From: Amaurobius ferox
Taxonomy: Eukaryota; Arthropoda; Arachnida; Araneae; Amaurobiidae
Direction of reading: 5' to 3'
Length of the DNA stretch: 64,000 nucleotides
NCBI GenBank assembly: GCA_951213105.1
Contig: OX578145.1
Span: forward strand, 9,407,691-9,471,690
Part shown: piece by piece, positions 10,959-22,269 of the stretch
Numbering within the stretch: the stretch's first letter is position 1
Layout of the letters: the number at the start of each line of letters is the position of its first letter
Program-made: the position numbers and the translations under genes
The notes under the pieces: generated by a model
The model's database searches: none
What the model saw: the letters and a program-made list of their open reading frames with translations, nothing else
Told to the model about the DNA's origin: nothing

Positions 10959-11573
10959 TTAACCCTTTGCGGACGGCGGCATTCCGGAACTGCCATGTCC
11001 CAAAGGACGGATCGCTTCGCTTCCGAACTGAGCCTAACTCTCGAAAAAAAAATCATTAAAAATCACCTATTCAATACAGCAATCTACTTTTTTAAGGAAT
11101 AAAAGAAATACTTATTTTCTATTTTTCATACAAATCTCAATACAAAATACTCGTTCCATTCTTTTATCCGATATAACCGAATCATGCCGCACATTCCTCT
11201 AAAACCCAAACTTGAAAAAAAATACTCCCTTATATTCCTATGATTCACCAACGAAATCATTAAGCTAAAATCAAAACGAGAACTGAAACTCAATTTTAAA
11301 ATAACAGAGGCTACGAGAAGGGATGCTCTATTTGTTTATATTACAAAACCATGTTTCACCGCTCCAGATGGAGAAACGAATCATTGGATCCCCCCTATGC
11401 CAAGGTCAAATATCTTCAAAATGCATTGGAGTTGTTCGCATGGACTTTAACGCCATCTAGTAGACAAATAAATTCAAATAAGAATGTTTCATATGAAAAC
11501 GCACATGCGTGACCGCCGTCTTTTAGAGTCAAATTTGTTTTCTTCGACGCGAATGTGTGACGACCGTCCTTAA
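10959..11573. mobile_element. Candidate piggyBac-type non-autonomous element
   Basis: TTAA (10959-10962) is followed by CCCTTTGCGGACGG, which resembles piggyBac termini (TTAA then CCCTTT or similar). The far side reads GACCGTCC then TTAA (11570-11573), so GGACGG is inverted across the interval, and an extra ACCGCCGTC lies just inside. The right end lacks the outermost CCCTTTGC, so it is truncated or the assignment is wrong. No transposase. Confidence 0.35.
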
Positions 11574-13127
11574 ATGCAAGTTCGTAATCGTCCCCAATGC
11601 ATTCAAGTGCACACGCTTGGATGAGCTGTTTAAAAGGGGTTGTTTACTCGTTATTTGTAGGAAGCGTAGTGAGCATGCTCGATTTTAAAATGGGTATTTC
11701 GCCCTATTGCCGTTCTTTTTAATAATTAAAATTGTGATTCTGTACATCTGCGTGCCATTACACGCATGTAAGCAAAATTGAATCTGCTTGCCTACTGTAG
11801 TTTTCGAACAAAGAGGATTCCAAAATTCAGACAAATGTTGATTTTGCTTAGTTCAGAATGGTCAGCGCTCGTCTATGACTAGTGATACCTAGATACACAT
11901 TTCAATCTGTTATAGTGACTAGAATATAGAAACTGTAATTCAGGGCACTGTGGCGTGGTCATGCTCTTTTGACTTAAGCGGCTGAGGATGATAATGAGGG
12001 ATGTGGGAGAAATATATAATTTTGCATGAAGGATGGTCCTAGAAAATTTAAATGACACAGAATAGTACCCAAAATATTTAAAATCCTTTAAAGGATGGGT
12101 CTTGAACTCCTTTTCAAATGCGCTCTTCACTGCGTGTCAATCAATTGTCAGCTTTTGTTGGAGTAACGATTTCCGTCATGGAGTTAAAGAGGAGATAAAA
12201 TATGGATTCAAAGCTTGAAAATGAGAATTCTATGTAAATCTTGTTAGAGTTAGTAAGGTCCCATGTGTTGTTCTCCTTGGCCACAACAGGACGTCGTAGT
12301 GTTTAGTATAGTTATTTTTGATTATTTTCAAATGAAAATTCCCTCATTATAAGTAGAAGTAATAAACATTTTTCCAATTTATGAAACAGGATATAAAATA
12401 TATGAAGACAAAATAATTTGAAGGATAAAATAATTTTTATTATGTAGGGAATTTTTTTTTTATCATTTAAGTTCTAATTTGTATTGCACTGATAATTTAT
12501 TTCTGAAAAATGAACCGTTTAAATAAAATAATAAAATTATTTCATTATGAAATATGTTTTTTTATTTAAAAGCATTCCGCCATAAAAATACATACAATAT
12601 GGTATAATTTATCACACTACAGGACCACCTGAGTTATTGTCTCGAACAGTTTTGGCATTTTCTCCAAGAAATTTTAACTCCTTCCTTTTACCTCCATGGT
12701 TTTTGCATTTCGCCAGTCCATTTTGTCATTTAATGCATCTCTAATTTTTTGTGGTATTTCACTTCTTTGTGTTCTAAAAGGTCTGCATATTTTGGAAAGA
12801 TTTGCAGGTATGTTTTACATAAGTATATTTTCTTTCCTGGATCATTTCCATAATAAAAGGACCTGTCAACTCAATAGAATGACCTCATCCCATCTAACTA
12901 CCTATTCGTAAGCACACCTTTGCGCGAGCTGAGGCGATATCGAGGCTTGATGTCAAAATTGTTGATTTGCATCACCTTCAATCGTCGGAGGAGTGAGAAT
13001 GAGCTTCGACCATCCCACAATTAAATCGACTCCTTCCGTTATCTGTATCATTAGTTAACTTTTCTTCTGCGCGATTAGCTTCGCATATTCAAATGAAGCA
13101 ACGATCTTCTTTAGAATAAAATTTGGA
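11574..13127. other. No gene seen
   Basis: AT-rich sequence with short isolated ORFs (minus 11879-12130, plus 12696-12911) lacking recognisable domains. I could not assign a repeat family. Confidence 0.45.
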
Positions 13128-13264
13128 TTCACGCATGGGAGGTTCGATTCCCGCTAAATTGGTTTGTGCCCGGAAAATGGAGTGGGCGCGCAAACTCTCC
13201 GAACGTCTTCTGGGCACGCTCCTTAAATGGAGCGTTCCCCAGCCGAGGAATTTTTTTTTTTAAT
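13128..13264 (+). repeat. tRNA-derived SINE fragment
   Basis: Begins with a B-box-like GGTTCGATTCCCGC, continues with a GC-rich body containing the small hairpin GCTCC-TTAAAT-GGAGC, and ends in a T run that could terminate RNA polymerase III. The A-box half is missing or unrecognised. Confidence 0.5.
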
Positions 13265-14029
13265 TTTGATTGAGTTTGTAGTGAGGATTTGTGAGCTGCA
13301 TGCAAATTGCCTTAGTAAACCTCGAGTGAGAAGAATTTTAATTATTTGTAAAAGAAATCTGCTCTTTGTTCAAACACGATTTTGAAAAATTTTATGAAGG
13401 GGAGGGGGGAAAACACTGAATCTTTTCTGTAAAAGAAAAGCTGAAATATCGGATCTGAAGGAATATTTTTACCACTGCTACAATTATCCTTCTGGTATAG
13501 TATGTGTAGAAAAAAAATAGGGGAGGTTTAATACGTGAGGAGGGTTGATGCATTTCCAAACTATATCTTATATTTTATTGTTATTTTGTATAGAACAGTC
13601 ATGGGATCGGGATCCAAAAGACAATATTAAATTCATTAAATTTTAATCGAAGTTTTTCAGTCTCCTAAGAAAAAAATGTTGACATTTATTATCTGAAGAT
13701 ATTATTATGATTATTTTAAGATAATTAAATGCAAATTGAACGAACTTAATGTGTAGAGGCTAAATGCAATATCCTAATAGTTATTTTTACAGAAGAAAAA
13801 TCTTCCACGAGGCAATGTTTTAAAATTAAAACATAGTAATAGTATTATAGTAGTATGGAAAGAATTTGATATTCGAGATTTTCGGATGTTTTATACTATC
13901 CAATTTTACGTATTTTCCCATTTATATATGAATTATCTCGGCACATTTTTTTAAACGCCGTACACTTTATTATCTAATCAGTTACCCCAAAATGAGTGAC
14001 TGATTAGGTAATTAGCTAATTAGCGGTCG
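13265..14029. other. No gene seen
   Basis: AT-rich sequence with no supported ORF or clear repeat. Confidence 0.45.
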
Positions 14030-14213
14030 GATAGTGAACCCATTTGCTTTCACATAACGTTGATTTGGCACATCACGGGAGGGGATCACATCCTAAACGG
14101 ACACCAAAACAACCCTGTCCACTGGTGGGATTAGAACCCACAGCCCGACAGTCGCCAGATCGCGAGAAAATGGCTGCCTTATACATCACAGCTACTGGGC
14201 CGGCACATTGTTG
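14030..14213 (-). mobile_element. tRNA-derived SINE, second family
   Basis: On the minus strand the head reads GCCGGCCCAGTAGCTG with an A-box-like stretch, followed about 45 nt later by a B-box-like GGGTTCTAATCCC (14127-14139), then a body ending near ATGTGATCCCCTCCCGTG. Box spacing fits an RNA polymerase III promoter. Target duplications were not resolved. Confidence 0.65.
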
Positions 14214-15080
14214 CTATTAAAATACTAATTATAAAAATATTCTAAAAATAAAAATATATTAAAAATTCTAAATATTAAAAAATAGTAAAAATAAGTAAAG
14301 ATTCGTGTATAAATCTAGCCATATAATAAAATAAGAGAATAATAATAAACCAATAAGAGAAAATTGATTATTTAGGCTCTTTAAATAAAGATATGATGAG
14401 TTTTTATTAGACGATTAAGTTCTTAAACTCTGACTTTTCTTCGTATTTTTGTCAATGTGGAACAAAACTAAATACTATTTTTTTAATTCAAACAGGACTC
14501 TGAAAGTAAAGAATACTGACAATTTAAAATATATATTGTGTAGCCAAATGATTTTAGACGAACTGCAAATGAAAAAATAACGGAACTTTAAAGAGATTTA
14601 TGTATTTATATAAAGATATGTAAAAAACTGAAAAGAATATAATCTGAGGAATTTGAATATGCAATTTTTACAAATTTTGTAATCTTATATATTATATTGT
14701 GTTTATTACAATGAGTAAATTACAATGAACAGATTGCAATGGGCATATGGAAACATTGAATTGTGGAAAACATTGAATATCGATAGAAAATTATTTTTTA
14801 AAGCATTCATCATTTACAAGTCTTCGGCTTGTTTACCTTTGTTAGATTGTATCTTTGAAATATCAGATATCCGAATTTTAAATTCAAAATAAAATTAGTT
14901 CTGAAAGCTGCAATTGAAAAAAATATTATATTCTTAAAAAGTCCTCGAAAAGAGATTGCATTGTTTTGATGAAAAATAGTTGATTATAAGGTGTTTCAGC
15001 ATAGTTGATCTCGCATTTTGTGCTTCAAAGATTGATTGAATTAAATGCGAAATTCTTTCAAATAATATTTTTTGGGTGGT

Positions 15081-15082
<2 letters not shown>
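14214..15082. other. No gene seen
   Basis: Very AT-rich, without supported coding sequence. Confidence 0.45.

Positions 15083-15118
<36 letters not shown>
15083..15118. repeat. (TA)n microsatellite
   Basis: About 18 TA units, downstream (on the minus strand) of the inverted PLE fragment at 15.6-15.9 kb. Confidence 0.95.
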
Positions 15119-15120
<2 letters not shown>

Positions 15121-15554
15121 AAAAAGAGGGAGTCTAACTTTTTATACGGTTCCCTAAGAAAAAAAAAGTAAATTAGAAATTTTTTTTTAGCTGTGAAGCT
15201 GAATATTGAATTATTTTTATGACAATCTTACAACAATGGGATTTTATATTACATGTTTGATTAACACTACATTATTTTCAGTAATATAACTATACATTAA
15301 AAACACATCTAATTATTGCTCCAAATGTCGATGAAAATAAGATGCAAAATAAGATAAAATTAATATTTAAATCAATAGAACTAATATTAAACCCAAAGAA
15401 ATACTGTGAATCACCCAAGACCGATTAAAAAACTCTTAAGGACAACATATTAAGAAATCAATGGAATTCAAGTCAGTAAAATAAAATAAGTATAGTGCAT
15501 ACTGTAGAAAGTTTACATTTCCAACAAATTAAACTACATTCTATAACAATGTTC

Positions 15555-15893
15555 TGCTACAATGTGTCAATTAGATGATGAAGAATACTTGAAACTATTA
15601 ATAAAACTATGAATAAAATAGTCAGGATGGTGGTAAATTTTAGATTCTTTTAGAAATGTGTAGAAAGTGATACTTTTTATCAGAGATTCTATGTATTCTA
15701 TAAAGCTGGTTAACAATAATGTTCCTAAATAATTGAATGGAATTACATAATTGAAAAGATAGCATCTGATTAAAGTTATAAATATATTTTTTATCATGTC
15801 AATTGGTTTATAATATTTTATTTTGGAGATCTATGTTTACATTTAAATCTAAATAATTAACATTTTGTCTAAGTTAAAATGAATAATAATATA
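15555..15893 (-). pseudogene. Inverted fragment of a Naiad-like PLE reverse transcriptase
   Basis: On the minus strand, in shifting frames, it encodes NVNYLDLN, then SIQLFRNIIVNQLYRI and RISDKKYHFLHI, matching the part of the PLE protein after the catalytic YVDD in the copies at 23.7-24.0 and 28.0 kb (SIQLLRNIILN, YRLSDKK). It also matches 30000-30240 at DNA level. It abuts the plus-strand PLE that begins at about 15905, head-to-head, as in the known tandem/inverted insertion patterns of PLEs. Stops and frameshifts make it non-functional. Confidence 0.8.
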
Positions 15894-15904
15894 ACGTGTA
15901 TCAT

Positions 15905-17489
15905 CACTAGATATTAATCAAAATTATAAATTGGATAAAGAATCATATTGCCACTGTCATTTAGAAAAATACAAAGACTTCGTAGATGAACACCATGGGC
16001 ATGTTATAACGGGAAATATAAATATTATTAATTATGATGCACCGAGATCACTGATGTTACTTGGTACTAAGTACCGTATACCTACTAAATTTAAACATAA
16101 ATTAATATGTAAAGGTTTATTTCTTGACTTAAATAAATTTATCTATAAAATCAGTTATAAATATCAAATCCCTGTGGAAGCCTTCAAACCCTAGAGAGTC
16201 TTAATAGAGCAGTACTTAAATCACTCTATATATAATCAGAAAATTAATAAATCATATAAACTTAATTCAATTAAAAAGGATATTAAAGAAATACAAAATG
16301 ATTTTATCATTACATATGTCGATAAGGCAAGTGGTAACTACTCAATTATTTGTAAATATTACTATATAAGTACCCTCCAGTCACACTTAATAATCAAATC
16401 TGTAATTTACATAAAACTAACCTTAAAATCTTATCCAATAGAATTTCAGCCAAATATAAGCAAATCCATCTAAAAAATAGTTCTAATAATAACATTCCAT
16501 ATATTGCTTTAGTACCCAAGTTTCATAAATCCTCTGTTGCTTTTCGAACCATTACCAGTGGGCATAATTCTTGCATTACTAATGCTGGAAAATTATTATT
16601 AAAAATATTACATGAAGTTTCCTTGCCAGATGAAATCTCAAATAATTGTCATATTGTAAAAAACAGTTTTGAATTAGTTAAGAAATTAAAAACTCTTACT
16701 GATATTCATAGCATTTATACCTTTGATTTTAAAGATTTGTTTAATAATATTAATATAGATGATCTGTATAACATTATTTTAGAAATTTTTGAAAAATATA
16801 TCAACCTAAAATATTCAAATTTTCTCTTTAAAAAATTACTTAATTTCACTCTTTATGAGAATTATATTCAACATGGTGGTACTTTTTTTAAACAACAGGT
16901 TGGTATCCCACAAGGGGTGTGTGCCTCATCATTGTTAGCTAATCTATATTTATTCTTCTATGAAAAAAACATTAATCCAAGCTTGCATAATGCGCACATG
17001 TTTAGATATTTAGATGACATACTATGTGTATCCCCAAATAATATCCCTATACTATTAAACTTTGATCCAAAAAATTTGCAATTAAATGCAAGTAATAATG
17101 ACTCTAATGTTGCAAACTTTTTAGATGTAAATTTAAATTTACAAAATTATAATATGATTATAAACTTGTATGATAAAAGACAGGATTTTAAATTTAATAC
17201 ATCAAAAATTCAACATTTTGACTCTTGTTTGCATATATCTGTATTTAGAAATATTATAATAAACCAGGCTCTTAGAATCAATAAAATTTGTAATGAATAT
17301 TATAAATTAGCACATTTTATGGAATTATTGAGTACAGCGACTAATAATGCATATCGTCCCAATTTCGTTATTAAAATTATCAACTTAGTGTATCAACTTT
17401 CACTCAATGACATCCTAGAAAACTTCCCAATTATAGTGGCTAACATACAAAAAAAAAATTATATATATAATTATTTATTAATTATATAA
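15905..17489 (+). pseudogene. Naiad-like Penelope reverse transcriptase, copy 1 (5'-truncated, broken)
   Basis: The first segment (15931-16194) carries a CHC (CxC) motif and HHGHVITGN, equivalent to CIC and HLGHIVAGD of the copy at 22.5 kb; CxC is the known linker feature of PLEs with an N-terminal endonuclease. A TAG at about 16192 sits where the other copy has Trp. A frameshift follows at about 16370-16440. The next open stretch (to 17489) contains ALVPKFHK, FRTITSGHN, FDFKDLFNNI, the palm motif GIPQGVCASSLLANLYL and FRYLDDILC, the catalytic YLDD. The GIY-YIG domain is absent. The RT would copy element RNA into the genome; this copy cannot. Confidence 0.9.
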
Positions 17490-17964
17490 ATAAATAAAAA
17501 TGAAAATAATAAACTAAGTAAAAAAAAATTAGAAAAATCGAAAAATAAGATGCATTAACATTAATGTTTTGAATTTTATTTTCGCTAAAAAATTGTAACT
17601 TTTGTCAGTATTGAAACTACGATTTGAGCGCCCTTATAATGGTGTATAGTGGTATTCTCGTTTATCCAGTTTTCCTATGAATTACTTGTTTAGTAAGAAT
17701 TTTCATCTTTGATTCATGTTCATATTCAGAATTGCGTATATGGGTTGTTCATATTCTGAATTGCTTGTCCGGTCTCCTGCTTAGACTCACTGGACGGGTT
17801 TGGGAGTATTACTGTGAACGTTCGTACTGCCTCCCTGGCAGGATTTCAACTTGCTCATTCCGGTGCTTCTAAATAATTTAAGCTGTTGAGGTTGATCGTG
17901 TATACACGTGGTGAAAGAAGAAGGGCTCACGCAGCATGGTAATACAAATTTTCTTAATGTATCC
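17490..17964. other. Sequence 3' of PLE copy 1; no gene
   Basis: No ORF. It may be the element's 3' region, but it does not obviously match the pseudo-LTRs at 26.2 and 28.2 kb. Confidence 0.4.
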
Positions 17965-18110
17965 TATCTTCATTTTTTGATGCCTGTAGTCTGAGTTAGA
18001 GTATTTATAGTAATGTACTATTGCTCTATCTGAAACAGGCATGTGTTTGGGTTAGTTAGAGTTAAATACTCAGACCTGAGGAGAATTTGATTCTGACTAA
18101 TCTTAAAAAT
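17965..18110 (-). repeat. Repeat homologous to both flanks of the P-like element, without insertion
   Basis: Its reverse complement aligns with about 3500-3620 and continues directly into 7282-7315. Where the transposon sits in the first locus, this one has a single ACTCTAACT (17994-18002 inverted). It is a paralogous empty site. Confidence 0.8.
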
Positions 18111-18320
18111 TTAATTTAGATTTTTGACGTTCTTTATATAGGGCGATCGTAAATCTCCTTCAGAAGAGAAAGAGGAGTGATAGTACAGGTGAAGACGAAC
18201 AATATTTGCAATAAAACCTAGGGCCGTTACATACCCTCCTAAGTTACATATCCACGTTGTTCCATACACAGTGGGAAAAAAAAGAGATTTAACTAATTTT
18301 CTCCATTCGTACTGAAAAAA

Positions 18321-18857
18321 TACTCAAAGTAGCTGCTCAAAGTGACGTTCGAGGGCGTTGTTGCACATCTGACACCGGCGAATAAAAGACTGTCGCATCC
18401 TGCTATAGACTCCTGGTGTGGTGTTGATCTTGCCTGCAGCAATAACGATTTTCACACCCAGATCCTCCAGGAAATCCACAGGTGTCTCGTACGCAAATGT
18501 TTTCATGTGCCCTCAGAAGAATTCCAGTGGATTAAGTTCCGAGGAAGGTGGAGGCCAAGCCACAGGTCCACCACGTCCAATCCACCCATCGGAATGTGTC
18601 GCATTTAGGAAGTATCGGACCTCTGTGAGAAAGCGTATTAGGGCCCTATCATGCATAAACCCCATGTCCCTCTGTGTGATGAGCAGTACATCCTGCAACA
18701 GACCGGGAAGCACTTGCTCCAGAAACACACGGTACGTTGCCCTGGTCAGACGTTCTAGCAAGAGGTAAGGTCCCACCAGACAGTCACCAAGGAAACCTGT
18801 CCAGATGTTGACGACAAATCTCTGCTGGTGTTTACAAGGATCAGTGATCAGCAACTT
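18321..18857 (-). pseudogene. Mariner/Tc1-superfamily transposase remnant
   Basis: The minus strand, with one frameshift near 18510, encodes VNIWTGFLGDCLVGPY (second-strand region holding a catalytic Asp), MHDRALIRF (a degenerate form of the HDGAPAH motif), WIGRGGPVAWPP and ELNPLEFF (degenerate form of SPDLNPLDFF), then a C-terminal helix ending CQMCNNALERHFEQLL and a stop. This is the catalytic and C-terminal half of a DDE transposase group frequent in arthropod genomes. The N-terminal DNA-binding part is missing. Confidence 0.85.
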
Positions 18858-21119
18858 TGAGTCTTTTTTTGATGCGAATGGTATTAAAAATTTTATGGTA
18901 AATAAAATGGTAATGTAAAGCTCCTAAATGAGTTGAGTCTATTTTATTTTTCACTGTTGAAGGATCAACGTGGATATGTAACTTCGCACTATGAGTGGCA
19001 TGCAGCACTAGGTTCTATTGCAAATAGTGTTCGTCTTGATGTGCACTCTCACAGCTCTTTTATTGCTGACAGAGTTGTGAAAGAGTTTCACCCTGTAGAT
19101 GGTTTTCATGTGATGTCATGCCTAGCGAAGACACTTTACTAATGACCAGTAATGTACCTAAGAATCCAAACTTGCGTAATCCTGTTTTCTGTCATATCAA
19201 TGGGTTGACCCTGCAAAAATGGTTTACGATTATGTCAAAAATGAAAATCTCCCCCCCCCCCCCCCACACCACCATGTAATACGGAAACTAAAAAGGAACG
19301 TCATTTAAAAAACTAACATGTTCTCAACGAAGAAAACTGTTTGATATCACTAATAACTAGTTTTGACATAAATTTCATTCGCTATAGACTTTTAAATAAG
19401 CAATTTTCGCAAAATCATTACTTATCCTATATAAATAAAATCCTTCATATTTGTATCCTGAAGAAATTTTTGAAGATGGATCATTTTTCCGAATAGCTTA
19501 AACTTCATTTTTTTATTTTTATTTTGTTTATTATTAAAGATTGAGGCGAAATTTGTAGTTGCACAAGAAACTCTTCAATAAGCAGAGTTTGTGAATGATT
19601 TCATAAGACCATAACTTATTTCTATCCAGTTTGTCTTCGTAAAACCAGTTTGTAAACTTAACGTCTATCTTAACCATAATACATCTGATATTTCTTTTTC
19701 TCGAAAACCAAAAATTATTTTTTATCCCGTCCGTAGTCATAAATCGTCTATTAAAATAAAATTTATGTCAAATGGATGACAATTTATCAAAAAGAGATCT
19801 GCTTTTGAAATTGCGAATGCACATATATGAAATAAAAAAAAAAATCATTTTTTAAAAGAATAAATCATTTTTTTTTTTTTTTTTAAGCAAAAAAGATGTT
19901 TATAGTCTTTGCATTACGCCCAGTTTCAAAAAAGTCCCACAGATGGCGCTGCAGGATCAAAGTTTTGCCGAAGAAGTGGAAGTTTTTTCTCCCTTTCGCA
20001 GCCGCTCGCTGTCAGAGCAGCGGAGTCGCGCAATCCATCACTTTGTTCGTGCTTTATACGGAAAAGATCAGTTTCGAAAAAGGCAGCTTATTTTTGAATA
20101 GATCGCGATTCGGCAAAGTGATATTGTATTCTGCTATAAATTTGCTGATATTATCCATTTCAGACTGATGTTTATTTTTTATTTATGGCTCTTTTTTTTT
20201 CACGAATACTTTTCTTTTTTTGTTGAATTCTTTTAGAGAATTGAATCTCTGAAATGGCACACCCAGCAGATAACCAACCACTACATGAATAATATTAGTA
20301 ATAATAAATGAGGCGGCGCTATTGAATTTTCTGGTTCGGCTCATTTTATGAATGAAAGCTTGATTCAAATATTTAATCTAGGCAGTACATGATTCCCCAC
20401 CCCCCACTTTCTAAAGATCCCGGTATTACTTGAAACGAATTAAAATTTTAAACTGGAACTGAATTGGATGTCGATGCATATTAATTCTCTGCATATTAAT
20501 TGACCATGACCGGCACATTAAACCGCTCAAACTGCTGTAAAAATAGCTGAAAATACTTCATTAATTATAATGTAAGGCAGAAGTTACTAAACTTATGAAG
20601 ACTCATATAGGGATATTGAAAGTGCTAGGTGGGTTCAATCGAAAAAGTCGCGCAACTGTTTCTAATATTCATTTAAATATTATAACGTGTGCATGTATTC
20701 CTGATCAACTAAAACTATTTAGTATTATTGAGTTAATTTCATATTATTTTTAGTGGATAATTAAATTTCTGTTTAGTATAAGCTCTTGATGAATGATTGA
20801 AGCTCTTTAAAACTGTACTTTTCAGTACAATCATTTTATTATTATATATTTAAAATAGATTCTAAGTGAATCCAACCTTTACACTATATGTATTATATAA
20901 TCCTTAGTTTTATTTAATCAAGTTCCAAATGGATTGTAACTCTAACGTTAAATCTTTTCTTATTATTATTATGTAATATCCTCGTTATTAACATTAGTAT
21001 TAGGTATTACATGAATTTAGTTGTTTATACTAATATCTATAAGAAATTATTTTATTTCCATTATATTCATTATGTTAAATTTTCATACTTATTATTATTA
21101 CTATACTATTATGAATTAC
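18858..21119. other. No confident gene; mixed AT-rich and short GC-rich sequence
   Basis: A plus-strand ORF (18933-19142, 69 codons) is of ordinary composition but unrecognised and unlinked to other exons. A moderately GC-rich patch at 19915-20060 begins ACAGATGGCGCTGC, a motif I associate with arthropod repeats. A C run lies at 19252-19265. Nothing else can be supported. Confidence 0.4.
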
Positions 21120-21378
21120 ACAACATATACGATTATTTGCACGCTGCCACAACTGCCGCCGTGTTCATACGGAGTACGATCACGTTAAACATGTGGGTCC
21201 GAAAGTCCTTCCGAGAGGTTGGTGGTAGGGGAAGGAGGGTACGGTCCCTGTGGATGTCTCCCCCACTGCGTTCCGGTCTAAATTGGGTGGCACTTCCCGG
21301 CCGTCCAAATGGTTACCTTGCACCTTTCTGGCAGGTCGGACGGTCTGGATCTCAAACAAGCAAACAACATATACGATT
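21120..21378 (+). mobile_element. tRNA-derived SINE, copy 2 (5'-truncated) with exact 15-bp target duplication
   Basis: ACAACATATACGATT at 21120-21134 is repeated exactly at 21364-21378, enclosing 229 bp. The insert is homologous to the minus-strand SINE at 1070-1375 but starts inside it, lacking the A/B-box head. The perfect target duplication indicates a relatively young insertion. Confidence 0.88.
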
Positions 21379-21420
21379 TAGCGACTGGCAAATATATATA
21401 TACTTATTATTATATAATTA

Positions 21421-22136
21421 GATAGATATTGCCCTGTATTTTCGATTCAAGTTGGGAATTGTCTAGGCCGATATCAAATGACCAACAATTGTGCCAGGGA
21501 TAGTGTTGAATATAATAATTACCCTACTAAACGTTATAATTTTAATAAATGTAAGAATAAAAATTGTAAAATCTGCCCATCCACTTCCAATACTGAAATC
21601 ACGAACCAAAATAGCCGTTTGCCTTTCTGTAAAATTTTTAATTGCATTTGCCGATTATCGTGTAACATTTACAATCTATCATATATAGGACAAACTAGTA
21701 ATGCCATTCATCTACGTATGAATGTCCACAGAGATCACATCAAAAAGTATATTCTCAATAATAATTTTCTTCCTACTTCTAATAAAATTGAATATAAACG
21801 CTTTGCTAAACACGGTTTTGAAAATATTACTATTCATATTTTGGATATAAAAACTAATATAGCAGATAGAATTTTTTGTGAAAACTACTATATTAAATCA
21901 AATTGTACTCTTTTTTTCCATATGGTTTAAATCAATTATATTTAAATGATAACATTGTAAAAAATAATTTTGTAGATAATAAATATTCTATTTATAATCG
22001 CCTTTTCTTGAAACCCCATTTAAGTGGTAACTCTGTTAAACTTAAAAGATTTAAACGTGGCAAAGGTAGCTCCAAACATCATGATTTTAAAGCTGAGATA
22101 AAATGTTTACATCACCAATTTAATATTACTTATTAA
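21421..22136 (+). pseudogene. Naiad-like PLE copy 2: N-terminal GIY-YIG endonuclease and linker
   Basis: Open from 21421, with a first ATG at 21478. Cys pairs (NKNCKICP) are followed by a GIY-YIG core: CNIYNLSYIGQTS, then the Arg/His helix (HLRMNVHRDHIKK) and the Glu helix (FCENYYIKSN). The frame shifts by one base near 21910, and the linker continues in another frame through FPYGLN, GNSVKLKRFKRGKG and a basic stretch to a stop at 22136. GIY-YIG nucleases nick target DNA for integration. The domain lying before the RT, rather than after, identifies the permuted (Naiad-type) PLE group. Confidence 0.85.
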
Positions 22137-22269
22137 TGGAATTTAATAAAATATTAGGTATTTGCAATAAAGGAAAAGCATCTAAATAATGTTTATACCA
22201 TTTTCTTAAAATTAAATCTTACTAATGAACATTTTAATCATATTTTTATGATTTTCTCATTACTAGATT

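Noticed and set aside
21011..21421. 136-codon ORF containing WVRKSFREVGG
   Set aside because: Half of it is the SINE (21135-21363); the same peptide is read from the SINE at 1.1-1.3 kb.
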